From Bacteroidota bacterium (GTDB lineage: Bacteria; Bacteroidota; Bacteroidia; Bacteroidales; JAADJA01): 64,000 bases of DNA. Below are positions 28,201-36,329 of this stretch, one piece after another; position 1 is the stretch's first letter, and every line of letters starts with the position of its first letter. The notes under the pieces are model-generated. The model was not told the DNA's origin. It made no database searches and saw nothing but the letters and a program-made list of their open reading frames with translations. The stretch covers positions 62,001-126,000 of the forward strand of contig JAHLKX010000004.1 in the NCBI GenBank assembly GCA_020444515.1. Direction: 5' to 3'. Made by a program: the position numbers and the translations under genes.

Positions 28201-29018
28201 CAACCCTGATCGGTAATAATTTTTAGTTTTACATCAAAAGTTCCTGCTGAAGCAAAGGTGAAACTTGGTGATTCAACAAATTCATCCCAGGTTCCATCCA
28301 GATCAAAATCCCAGTAATATTCATTGATCATAGCGCCTGCCGGTGCAACCGATTCATTGATAAAATTCGTTGGGTCACCCAGACAAACAGGTTCTGCATC
28401 AAATGCAGCTTCAGGCCCTTCAAGTACTTCAACCACATGGGTCGCTTCATCTGAGCAGTTTTTATTATTGATGGCTATGAAGCGGACCGAATATGTTCCG
28501 GGTGCAGGATAAATATTGGAAACAGGTGAACCAAAAGCATCGAAAATATCATCACTTTCGAAGTCCCATTTTAAACTATCTGGCGGGATTACCGCTCCTG
28601 AATTGGTGTTTGCCGATCCCTCAAAATTAATTTCCAAACCATTGCATACAGCCGGATCAGCTGTAATATCGGCACTGTTGACTTTCCATATCTCGATAAC
28701 CTCAGAATAGTCATCCTGACCGGCCGGGTTGGTAAATGTTACAGTTAAATGAACAGTGTAAGGGCCCTGTCCCGAGTATACATGGAATACATTTTGTCCG
28801 TTATCCGAATTACCATCACCGAAGTTCCATTCCCAGTCAGTAATTTCCGTTTCACCACTAACGATCGAAGCATCAGTAAAAACCAATGAATCACAATATT
28901 GCTCGTAGGTAAAACCAACCGTAACCTGTCCCTGCCCTTGTCTGGTTGTACCCAACAGCAACAGAAACATAACAAAAAAACCCAGCCCTGTATATTTTAA
29001 GCTTGACATAGTCCTCAT
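25287..29018 (-). CDS. Giant surface protein with 13 PKD repeats and T9SS type B sorting domain
   Basis: 1243 residues with a signal peptide (ending GQGQ). I count 13 PKD-type immunoglobulin-like repeats, each with a W-[ND]-F-G-[DN] core followed by a G-x-Y-x-V strand, for example WEWNFGDG, YSWDFGDG, WTWNFGDG and WDFGNGN; two are degenerate (WDFESDD, WDFDLDG). The last about 95 residues, starting GLYFPTAFSPNNPNTEI, are a type B/gliding-motility C-terminal domain. Such proteins are secreted by T9SS and held at the surface by a PorP/SprF partner. A perfect 14-bp palindrome lies 2 bp before the start codon at 29018. A role in adhesion is inferred; no enzyme domain is present. Confidence 0.92.
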   Translation of the reverse strand: MRTMSSLKYTGLGFFVMFLLLLGTTRQGQGQVTVGFTYEQYCDSLVFTDASIVSGETEITDWEWNFGDGNSDNGQNVFHVYSGQGPYTVHLTVTFTNPAGQDDYSEVIEIWKVNSADITADPAVCNGLEINFEGSANTNSGAVIPPDSLKWDFESDDIFDAFGSPVSNIYPAPGTYSVRFIAINNKNCSDEATHVVEVLEGPEAAFDAEPVCLGDPTNFINESVAPAGAMINEYYWDFDLDGTWDEFVESPSFTFASAGTFDVKLKIITDQGCADSIINSVTINDLPIADFTFDSQCPEIAIQFTDQSVANASGEMTYFWDFGDFTSTDQNPQHTFLGNGLFNVSLQVTNSNGCVHDTVKEILIEKPVANFDFDDVCFGETTYFTDQSTYTASPISIYSWDFGDGVGTSTLQNPDYTFTNHGLYNVTLQIENELGCIDDSIIPVLVDTLPVANFSFGPSCSGMETCFTDESTPNADTLISWTWNFGDGNISTLKNPCHIFSDTGYYTISLVVVNIDGCVSEVYEEEIYVAGQPQANFEAVVSCLGDTTHFINLTDSVGTEITSWLWDFDDPASMGNNTSVLFEPSHFFPSPGMYDVSLSVENNFGCQDMQVQTITIDSLPEALFTKPDTIAYDVEFMINENSIGHGSPVVTRSWDFGDGTTATNINPVMHTYASPGKYEICLTVEDYNGCTDQFCDTIVVSEHPEAGFTYASDVTLETFFFDESQPSSTIVDWYWDFGDPTTSLDTAAGVAQPMWTYATEGWYNVYLKVWDRYGGTDEITQMVYAGNAVIADFEHRYVCLGDTTIFVDNSYSPISAGFETWYWDFGDGHDSTYNEPQDTLYHRFMFPGVYEVKFGVSATVYGYFMTDTMFQTVEVFEHPFARIDTAGIGVCFGEEIQFNDASIYVANDPGAQWNWDFRDGWLDTLQNPLHTYQDTGEFYVILEIMTEHGCVGTDSSIAYVSFAPDFDFLIKNPCLNNPATFIPDYDSTKLEITDWNWNFGDNLSNDNTSTISHPQHTYTRIDNYTITMKVSSHGCENESQKDVLVYPVPYSNFNLTPDYGGVQGRVKFQNNSIFASHYLWDFGNGNTSTVPDPVEVYEYDSTYTVTLISYNDYPPNTTDDFKCSDTTIHELKIFFKGLYFPTAFSPNNPNTEISRFTPKGVNLEEFEVKVFDMRGNLMWETDKLDEYGTPIESWDGYANGVLMPQGMYIWKASATFKDGTTWQGQAFDENVQPQTNGVVTLIK

Positions 29019-29020
29019 TC

Positions 29021-29034
29021 TTATAACGTTATAA
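29021..29034. repeat. 14-bp palindrome before the PKD gene start
   Basis: TTATAACGTTATAA is perfectly self-complementary and lies 2 bp upstream of the start codon. It could be a regulator site; at this position it would overlap the ribosome site. Confidence 0.4.
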
Positions 29035-29106
29035 AAAGTAATTCATCCCGTATACGTGCTGTTTTTCAATAATGTTTTGTAATTGTCACACTATTTTATC
29101 CCCTTT

Positions 29107-30558
29107 TTAATCTCGCCTTAACCTGATGGCCGCATGATGCTCAATAAAAGGGATTAACTGCTCTACCTTCAGGCGTTTAGCCAATATTTTTTTGTTTTCA
29201 TCGAGGAGAAATATTGTCGGTGTAACATTGATATCGTAAAGTCCATGATAATCAGGTGTTACACTCCGGGTCCCATTTACATGGACCCAATTCAGGTCCT
29301 GATCCCTAATATATTTTTTCCATTTGACCAGATTGGTATCGGTGCAAACAGCAAATACCTTGACGTTTAGGGTATCAGTTTCGTCCCATTTTTTTAGGGC
29401 CTTTATTTCCTTCCGACAATGGCTGCAATCCGATTCATAAAAAAAAACGATGAGGTACAGGGCATTTTGCTGGTATAGAGATTTAAAACCTCCGCTGGTA
29501 TCCAAAAGAATCATGTTGGGTGCGGGGGTTCCAATTAATATATTTCGAAGCGCATCGGCTCTTTGCTTTAAGGTTTTAATGGTGGATTCACTCGTCCAAA
29601 AAGCCTTTCCAGTGAGATAGTAACGATCAACCATGTGTACAAATATCTCATCAAAACCCATAATGTTGGAAGTCTCAAACTTGTAAGTAAGATACCAGAC
29701 AGTATATTTAAAAGTTTCTGGATTGGAGTCAAGTTTTGCCACAAATTTATCAATCTCCAGGATGATAGAATCGGGGTGCTGAAAAACAACTTTAGTAAAA
29801 AATGTTTCAAGTTTGCGATGGTATAAAGGTGTTCGCAACAAACGGGCATCGGCCGGATTAAATTGATCCCAGTAATGATTTTTATAATATTGATACATGA
29901 ACACAGAATCCTCTCTTTGATTGGAAGTCAAGGGAAAATCTGCAGGATCAGGATCATCCATCGCCCTGAGCAATACCGACACAAATGAACCATCTCCTTT
30001 AACGATGATCTGTTGTTTCACAGAATCCAATCGGATACGCATATCAGCAATGGTCTTATCGATTAGTTCTATGGAATCATTACCGGGATCCAATCTTTTC
30101 TTGTCCGCACTTTGCTGCTGTATCTCTTTCTGCAGGTTTACATTGAAGTTTATATACCTGTAAAACAGTTCATTCTCAATTGAATTTTTAAATTTAATAT
30201 CAGAAAACAAACCGGATAAATTGGATTGAACTTTAAACCGCTGACCCTGATCAATAATAAGTTCGAAGTACTTATTGTTGGTTTGACCTGCTAATATATA
30301 AATGCCTCCTGGCAGCAAAGTATCTGCTTCAAAAGTAAAGTTCCCCTTGTTATCCCTATAAGCAGTATCGGTGAGATAGGTTTTATCTCCATAATAATTT
30401 GCCAGGTAAAGTACAGAATCCGGAATATCTTTGATTTCGACTTCAATGTAAAAACCTTTGTCAGATTGTGCATAACCGCTAAATAGGGTCGCCTGAAATC
30501 CAACAACAAGCATCAGCCATGTCCATAAGCTCTTTTTCCCTGAATAATTTACTTTCAT
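29107..30558 (-). CDS. Exported TlpA-like thioredoxin-fold protein with DUF4369-type N-terminus
   Basis: 483 residues from the ATG at 30558; an upstream TTG would precede the signal peptide. Residues about 35-120 form a small beta domain like DUF4369 (YIEVEIKDIPDSVLYLANYYG, then GGIYILAGQ). A helical middle segment resembles DUF5106. The C-terminal thioredoxin fold carries C378-S-H-C381 (FYESDCSHCRKE) and the cis-Pro segment NVTPTIFLLD. It probably reduces or isomerises disulfides in the periplasm. It lies between the PKD protein and the GH16-like lipoprotein, all on the same strand but with gaps of about 90-120 bp. Confidence 0.88.
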   Translation of the reverse strand: MKVNYSGKKSLWTWLMLVVGFQATLFSGYAQSDKGFYIEVEIKDIPDSVLYLANYYGDKTYLTDTAYRDNKGNFTFEADTLLPGGIYILAGQTNNKYFELIIDQGQRFKVQSNLSGLFSDIKFKNSIENELFYRYINFNVNLQKEIQQQSADKKRLDPGNDSIELIDKTIADMRIRLDSVKQQIIVKGDGSFVSVLLRAMDDPDPADFPLTSNQREDSVFMYQYYKNHYWDQFNPADARLLRTPLYHRKLETFFTKVVFQHPDSIILEIDKFVAKLDSNPETFKYTVWYLTYKFETSNIMGFDEIFVHMVDRYYLTGKAFWTSESTIKTLKQRADALRNILIGTPAPNMILLDTSGGFKSLYQQNALYLIVFFYESDCSHCRKEIKALKKWDETDTLNVKVFAVCTDTNLVKWKKYIRDQDLNWVHVNGTRSVTPDYHGLYDINVTPTIFLLDENKKILAKRLKVEQLIPFIEHHAAIRLRRD

Positions 30559-30680
30559 AATACAGATGTGTAACAAAACTAAGCTGAATCAAAATACAAT
30601 GAAACACATCTTTAACGAAGCTATCAAACAGGAATTGTTGAAAACCCTCTTTGGAACCGGGAAAATAAAACGTCCTTAAA

Positions 30681-32708
30681 CTATTCAATTTCTATGGAAT
30701 ATACTTTACCCACAATGGGTTTTGCTGGATAAGGTATAAATTCCTGTTTGAATTCGGTGGTAGGCCACCAGGCTGAATGATGGTATTCCTGGGTAACAAT
30801 GAAGTTCATTTGGTTGTTGGGTATACTGGAAACCGAAGTGTCAAGGTATCCCACTTCCACCATATGCTCTTTATCCTTTCCAATTCGCCATATGATCCTT
30901 TCGGGTTGCCAATCGATCTGGTAATAATAAAAATCACGCTTAAAAACACTGTCGTGGTTGACGGCATATTTCATGGTTAGGGCCTTATACCAATGATCCC
31001 AGCGATGTGGCAACCAGGTTCTGCCATTTTGATCAACCCCAAAAACACCAACATTAAAATTTTCAGGATCAAGACAGGCCAGATCCCAGTTGGTACAGGT
31101 AACAATAATATCCCGGGGATTATCAGGCTCATTTTCTGGAAAGGGAATTTCATTATAATAGGAAGAGGGTGGCCAATGCCTGGAGGCCTTAACAATTTCA
31201 ATGTCAATTTCAGTATAAAAGGTTTGTCGAACCCTGACATCGGTTTCGCCCACTTCACTTTTGGGAATGTAGCCTTCCGTTTCGCAGGGTCGACGTTGAT
31301 TCCAATCCCCTTCCTCATCATAAATTAGCCAAAAAGCATTGGTAACACCGTTCCACACATTGTAATCATTGAGCATTTCAGGGAATTTTATTTTGGCAGT
31401 AATTTTTCCATAAGAAAATCCTATTCTTGATTGAATACCTACATTTTCTTTTCGCATGTTATCATTTTGAGAGGGAGGATTGGTAAGCACAATAGCCTCA
31501 TCCTCGGAACTATAGGCTACAGTTTCGCAGGGGCTATCGGTAATGCTGATATAATCATGACGAAGTTTGTTTTCAGGAAAGTTTTTCTCAAGTTGTTTGT
31601 AGTCTTCATATGTAAATTTAGCATAATCTTCTACCAATGGAACGTTGTTCATCACCCAGTTTTTATCAATATTATGAAAAAACTGTTCCACCTGGGCTTT
31701 GCGATAGTTTTGATCGGAAAAATTACAAAGGGCATCAAAATCAGTTGAATCAATGGGTGGATTGGTATATTTTAGGGGATCTATGTAGATACCCGAACTC
31801 AAATCAAAATTAAACCGTGTCTTTAAAACCTGTTCAGATCGTTCAAAAAAATATCCTGTTGTATCTCTATGGGGATCATAAAGCAGACTGTAATAAGGGT
31901 TGATAAAAATCGAATCACCTTGTTTGATCTCATGGTTTATTACCTCCCGGGGTAAAGTTTCTGTTTTATCAGGAGTAACAACCACCAGGGCAAAACTATA
32001 GATACCGGCCCGGGGGTTGCGTTTCCACCGGCAGTTATAATTGCCTTTATCCCTTTCATGAGAAAGGATCCACAAAGCATCCAGGTACAATTGCTCTTCC
32101 ACGGATCGCTTCTTGCTGGTCGCTTTTTCAATGATCGATTCATACCATGCCTTTTCATTTTTTATGGCTTTAACCACATTCTCAATTTTGTCAGAGGTTG
32201 GCCGCATATTTTCGGGGCTCTTACCAAAATATAAAGGTTCGTTCCTTGGATTTCCAACAATCCGAAAGGAATCAACAATGGTATGAAAGGCTCCATCAGC
32301 AGGTATGAGGGGTGTTATATGTATAGAATCACCAGGATCTTCCCAACTTCCATAAAAGTTTTCAGAAGCCAAAGGGTTATAAGAAACAGAATCCACTCCT
32401 CCTGTATATTCAATAAACTTGTATGATTCATTTTGGTAGAAAATTTTATAGAAAAATCGCCGATCCTTGCTACCATTGTTTTTAACTTTAAAATTCATCT
32501 TAAAGTAACCGTTTTCCGGCACCAAAATACCCTTAAAGATGTCATTTTGCATAGCTGTTTCCATTTCAACGGTATCTCCATGTGAATGATCAAAACCAAC
32601 CAGGGGAGTAAACTCTTTCACTTCATAATCAGGGCCATGGCTGCAAGCAGCAAAAAGAAGACCCAATAAAAACAGACAATATATCCGGGGATTTGTAATT
32701 TTTTCCAT
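30681..32708 (-). CDS. Lipoprotein with C-terminal GH16-like (concanavalin-fold) domain
   Basis: 675 residues from the ATG at 32708. The frame runs up to a TTG at 32756, but a TATTTTTG promoter box (32735-32742) lies between, and the ATG gives a clean lipobox (LLFAAC). Residues about 20-400 are not recognised; they mix beta-rich and helical segments. Residues about 430-675 look like glycoside hydrolase family 16: YGKITAKIKFPE, an acidic E500-I-D502-I-E504 matching the ExDxE catalytic motif, then YYQIDWQPERIIWRIGKD and MNFIVTQEYHHSAWWP. GH16 enzymes cleave beta-glucans and related marine polysaccharides. The location would be periplasmic or outer surface. The fold call is good; the substrate is open. 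Confidence 0.72.
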   Translation of the reverse strand: MEKITNPRIYCLFLLGLLFAACSHGPDYEVKEFTPLVGFDHSHGDTVEMETAMQNDIFKGILVPENGYFKMNFKVKNNGSKDRRFFYKIFYQNESYKFIEYTGGVDSVSYNPLASENFYGSWEDPGDSIHITPLIPADGAFHTIVDSFRIVGNPRNEPLYFGKSPENMRPTSDKIENVVKAIKNEKAWYESIIEKATSKKRSVEEQLYLDALWILSHERDKGNYNCRWKRNPRAGIYSFALVVVTPDKTETLPREVINHEIKQGDSIFINPYYSLLYDPHRDTTGYFFERSEQVLKTRFNFDLSSGIYIDPLKYTNPPIDSTDFDALCNFSDQNYRKAQVEQFFHNIDKNWVMNNVPLVEDYAKFTYEDYKQLEKNFPENKLRHDYISITDSPCETVAYSSEDEAIVLTNPPSQNDNMRKENVGIQSRIGFSYGKITAKIKFPEMLNDYNVWNGVTNAFWLIYDEEGDWNQRRPCETEGYIPKSEVGETDVRVRQTFYTEIDIEIVKASRHWPPSSYYNEIPFPENEPDNPRDIIVTCTNWDLACLDPENFNVGVFGVDQNGRTWLPHRWDHWYKALTMKYAVNHDSVFKRDFYYYQIDWQPERIIWRIGKDKEHMVEVGYLDTSVSSIPNNQMNFIVTQEYHHSAWWPTTEFKQEFIPYPAKPIVGKVYSIEIE

Positions 32709-32909
32709 AAATTTTTCCACATCATTTTGTGATTCAAAAATACCAAATTTAAGCAACGGTTTGGATTTTGTCTAGCAGCTAATGATTCATGCAATCCTTT
32801 ACCTAATTCTTATAATTTATCACTTCCGAAACAACCTTCCATATTTTCATATTGTCTCATGTTCATATTTATGACTATTTTTACAACCTTCAAAACAGGA
32901 AATTCATTC

Positions 32910-34703
32910 ATGATGAAAAATTTTTTTTTCGGTATTGTTGTGTTATTTCTCCAGATAACGGCTTTTGCACAAACTACTTTTTGGTCGGAGAATTTTAAAA
33001 CCGGAGAAGGTTGGAACCTGGAAGATAACTGGACTGTGACCGGAGAGAAACTACAATTTTACTGGTCGCCTGAGGCCAATAATTTTGATTTGCGTGCCAC
33101 TTCCTCACCGGTTTCATTAGACGAGCATGTTACAGAACTGGTCATTACGCAATACCTTGATATATTTTCAGGAACAAATGATGAATCGGCTCAGATAATT
33201 TTGGTTGCGTCCGATGAAGAGTTCGTTTTATGGGATTATCCGCTGATTAATGGCAACTGGGGATCATTTAGCGGTTCCGATCTGATTTTACCAATTCAGG
33301 AATACGCCGGTATGGATGTTCAAATACAATTTCGCACTTTTGGCTTGACCACCTTTAACTGGAACGAATGGGATATTTTTGAAATCAACCTGATGGCCAA
33401 TTATACATCCGATCTGGCTGCTGTAAATTTAAGTGGACCTGTTGCCCTGAATGTGCTTGAAACAGGCATCTGGACTGTTGATGTGAAAAATATGGGTTCG
33501 GATCCGGCGAACGGATATACCGTCAGCATTTTTGAAAACAAGTCCAACAACCTGATTGGAACCATCACTGAAACAGAAACCATTGAGCCAGGTGAAACCC
33601 GGTTCTATGATTTTGAATGGTCATCCAATGCTGCTTTCAATACTTCGTTCAAAGCCTGGATTGACTCACCGGATGATCAATTTTCAGGCAATAATAAGTC
33701 AAAATCTTCTTTTGTAAGGATCCATCCGGATGTGGAAATGAATATCCTGGTTTGGGATCACGACAATGGAATTCAAACGGTTCAGGATCCTGAAAAGGGA
33801 GACCTGATCACACCCTCCAAAGGAATGAAAAGGGTGTTGGATGATGCTGGAATTGACTATGATTTTTATACATATATACCCGATAACCTCGATACCTACG
33901 ATATTGTTTTTAGCACCATGGGGTGCTTCTGTGTCGATTGAGGCATGACTCCTCCTGGTTACGTAAATGCAACGGACCAGGACAAACTGATCAACTACCT
34001 CGAAAATGGAGGTAACCTGTATATCGAAAGTGTCAATATCGGGCTTGATTATGAAAATACAACGTTCTTTGATTATTTGGGAATAGAATTCCTCGATGAT
34101 GGTGATGAATATGAGGTAATGACCCTTAAAGGAGGTTGTTACAATTGCACGGAATCGCTGAAGTTCGACTATTTGGGCGATATCAGTCCCCATTACAGTT
34201 GTGATAAACTTGGTTCCAACGGTGCTGCACTTTTGCTGAACAGTGAAGATGGTAAAGGACGGATGTTTGTGAATGAACAAAGCAATTATAAAGTAATATC
34301 TTCCTCGGTGGTCATAGCCGCCATTGCAAATGATGACTCACTTAGTTTAAAACCCTATCTTTTCAGTGAGTTTGTGAACTACTTTATGGGATACAACCCG
34401 GTAACAGCCTTGCAGGAGAATATTTTTGAAAGGTTGGAGGGGTATAGTTTTCCAAATCCATTTGCCAACGAAACAACCATCAACTTTACAATAGGCCAGG
34501 CTAAAAAAGTTAAAATTGCAGTTTATACAATGAATGGGCAATTGATTAAAAACCTGGTCCATCGCAATTATAAACCCGGGGAATACAATGTGATCTGGGA
34601 TGCAACCGATTTATCAGGAAACAAGGTCGACAATGGTTGGTATCTGTGTAAAATAGTCTCCGGCAATCAGATACTCACAAAGAAAATGGTGGTAGTGCAT
34701 TAA
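32910..34703 (+). CDS. Candidate secreted selenoprotein with in-frame TGA (Sec344) and T9SS tail
   Basis: Two half-ORFs (ending at 33941 and restarting at 33945) are in the same frame and separated by a single TGA at 33939-33941. Read as selenocysteine, they give 597 residues. Layout: signal peptide 1-20 (ATG at 32910, with AGGA upstream); a beta-sandwich domain about 25-160; a CARDB-like Ig domain about 165-265; a Rossmann/class I glutamine-amidotransferase-like domain about 275-470 (MNILVWDHDNG, YDIVFSTMG, DQDKLINYLENGGNLYIES); and a type A sorting tail from about 505 (YSFPNPFANETT). The TGA falls in the loop after YDIVFSTMG, giving C339-F-C341-V-D-U344. Further Cys at C410-Y-N-C413 and C431 may pair with it. 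tRNA-Sec, selA, selB, yedF and selD follow directly. The alternative is a nonsense mutation, but both sides remain intact and in frame. Function is unknown; redox or metal binding is inferred. Confidence 0.8.
33939..33982 (+). promoter_or_regulatory. UGA selenocysteine codon with candidate bacterial SECIS hairpin
   Basis: After the TGA (33939-33941) and 11 nt, TCCTGGT (33953-33959) pairs perfectly with ACCAGGA (33976-33982). A U60-G75 wobble can extend the stem. A single bulged A (33961) follows, then CGT (33962-33964) pairs with ACG (33972-33974), closing the 7-nt loop AAATGCA. The loop begins 23 nt after the UGA, within the range known for bacterial SECIS elements, and a bulged base below a short upper stem resembles the E. 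coli fdhF element. The loop lacks a G in its first two positions, so it is not a textbook match. Confidence 0.6.
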
Positions 34704-34740
34704 ATATGAAATAAATGGTTCAATTCATAAATTAAAAAGG

Positions 34741-34782
34741 AGCCCGGATACATTGTGAGACGCATATTTTATCCGGGTTTTT
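34741..34782 (+). terminator. Intrinsic terminator after the selenoprotein gene
   Basis: 10-bp stem, core CCCGGATA / TATCCGGG, with a 19-nt loop followed by a run of T (34778-34782). It lies 37 bp after the stop codon and just before tRNA-Sec, so the tRNA is probably transcribed separately or by read-through. Confidence 0.72.
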
Positions 34783-34790
34783 ATGTAAGT

Positions 34791-34884
34791 TAGAGAGGAC
34801 GGGACTGGTGTCCCAACTGGTCTTCAAAACCAGTAACAGACGGATAAAACCGGCTGTGGCAGGTTCGATTCCTGCCCTCTCTGC
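34791..34884 (+). tRNA. selC: tRNA-Sec (anticodon UCA)
   Basis: The anticodon arm has a 6-bp stem ACTGGT/ACCAGT around the loop CTTCAAA, identical to the E. coli selC loop, with anticodon TCA at 34824-34826. The D arm is GGGAC-TGGT-GTCCC. The long variable arm is ACAG-A-CGG / CCG-G-CTGT. The T arm is GCAGG-TTCGATT-CCTGC. The acceptor AGAGAGG/CCTCTCT is at least 7 bp, or 8 with a U-G closing pair, as expected for tRNA-Sec; the exact ends are uncertain by one base. CCA is not encoded. A run of seven T follows. This tRNA delivers selenocysteine at UGA through SelA and SelB, encoded next. Confidence 0.95.
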
Positions 34885-34916
34885 TTTTTTTATGTATGAA
34901 ATAACAATGACAACTG

Positions 34917-36329
34917 ATGACAAAAAATCAGGAAACATTTAAACACATCCCGGGCGTTGACAAGCTCCTGAATACGCAAAAGATCAAGAATTTAATTAAA
35001 CAATATAATTCTGATCTGGTGAAGTTTGCCATTCGAGAAACCCTGAAAGGTATTCGAATGAATATTAAAAATTATAAAAATCCCCCTTCAGAAGATTTGA
35101 TTCTTTGCAAAATCAGCGACTTCGTTCGGGGATTAACCGGTAAAAACCTGAAACCGGTATACAATGCAACCGGAATTATTGTTCACACCAACCTGGGAAG
35201 GGCTCCTTTCAGCCAAAAGGTGCTGGATGAATCAATGGAAACCTTGCAGGGATATAACAACCTGGAATTTGATCTTGAAAGGGGTGAACGCGGATCACGT
35301 CATATCCATTTAACATCAAAGCTAAAATATCTTACCGGTGCCGAAGATGTACTGGTGGTGAACAATAATGCTGCAGCTGTCATGCTTGTATTGAGGACAT
35401 TTGCTAGAAACCGGGAGGTGGTGGTCTCCCGTGGTGAACTCATTGAAATTGGGGGTTCTTTCCGTTTGCCGGAGATCATGGAAGCTTCAGATTGCAAAAT
35501 GGTGGAAGTGGGTGCGACCAATAAAACTCATCTTAAGGATTATGAAAAGTCTGTTTCCAAAAATACAGCCATGTTATTCAAGGCTCATAAATCCAATTAC
35601 GTGATCCGTGGATTCACCGAAGAAGTGCCACTTTCCAGCCTGGTAGAGCTGGGTAAAAAGTATAAATTGCCGGTGGTCTACGATATGGGATCGGGTTTGT
35701 TGAGAAAAACAAATGTTACCGTTTTGAAAGGGGAACCCGATGTTCGTGAGACCCTGGCATTTGGGATGGATCTTGTCACTTTCAGTGGAGATAAGTTGAT
35801 CGGCGGTCCGCAGGCAGGTATCATCGCCGGAAAGGCAAAATACATTTCCATATTAAAAAAAGAACCCATGGTGAGGGCTTTACGGGTTGGTAAAACAACG
35901 CTGGCATATATGGAAGCAGCCCTCAGCCATTATCTTGATGACAGGCTGCTGGAGCAGCACAATACCATTTTCAGTACCTTGCAACAATCGAAGCAAATAA
36001 TACAAAGCAGAGCAAAAGCACTGCAGCAAGCTTTGAAATTATCAGATATTTCCTCAGAAATAGTTGAAAGCGATGGCTATTGCGGGGGGGGTGCCCTTCC
36101 TGATGAGGCGGTGCCAAGCATGGCTGTAAAATTAACGGGTAATTTTCATTCCAATAAAGAACGGGCAAACTGGATGGAAAAAATGTATTTTGCGCTGATG
36201 CAACAGCCCAAACCGGTGATTGGCATCCTGAAAAAAGGAGAACTTTACTTTGATGTGCTTACCCTCAATGACACATCTGTTGGTATCGTTGCTGAAATCA
36301 TTAACAAAACAAAACAGACCCTTGCATGA
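34917..36329 (+). CDS. selA: L-seryl-tRNA(Sec) selenium transferase
   Basis: 470 residues, full length. It is a PLP-dependent fold-type I enzyme that converts Ser-tRNA(Sec) to Sec-tRNA(Sec) using selenophosphate. Diagnostic segments are NATGIIVHTNLGRAPFS, the Arg-rich region DLERGERGSRHIHL, VVNNNAAAVML, and the PLP Lys K293 in TFSGDKLIGGPQAG. The N-terminal helical domain (about 1-70) that binds tRNA-Sec is present. The ATG lies 32 bp after the tRNA gene. The stop overlaps the selB start (ATGA), so the two are translationally coupled. Confidence 0.97.
   Translation: MTKNQETFKHIPGVDKLLNTQKIKNLIKQYNSDLVKFAIRETLKGIRMNIKNYKNPPSEDLILCKISDFVRGLTGKNLKPVYNATGIIVHTNLGRAPFSQKVLDESMETLQGYNNLEFDLERGERGSRHIHLTSKLKYLTGAEDVLVVNNNAAAVMLVLRTFARNREVVVSRGELIEIGGSFRLPEIMEASDCKMVEVGATNKTHLKDYEKSVSKNTAMLFKAHKSNYVIRGFTEEVPLSSLVELGKKYKLPVVYDMGSGLLRKTNVTVLKGEPDVRETLAFGMDLVTFSGDKLIGGPQAGIIAGKAKYISILKKEPMVRALRVGKTTLAYMEAALSHYLDDRLLEQHNTIFSTLQQSKQIIQSRAKALQQALKLSDISSEIVESDGYCGGGALPDEAVPSMAVKLTGNFHSNKERANWMEKMYFALMQQPKPVIGILKKGELYFDVLTLNDTSVGIVAEIINKTKQTLA

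Noticed and set aside
32709..32756. Longer start (TTG at 32756) for the GH16-like lipoprotein
   Set aside because: A TATTTTTG promoter box lies downstream of this codon, and the internal ATG at 32708 gives a standard lipobox signal.
33945..34703. Separate 252-residue gene after the TGA
   Set aside because: It is in the same frame as the upstream ORF with only GGC between, has no signal peptide or ribosome site, and starts in the middle of a Rossmann domain. Reading it as the second half of a selenoprotein explains both parts.
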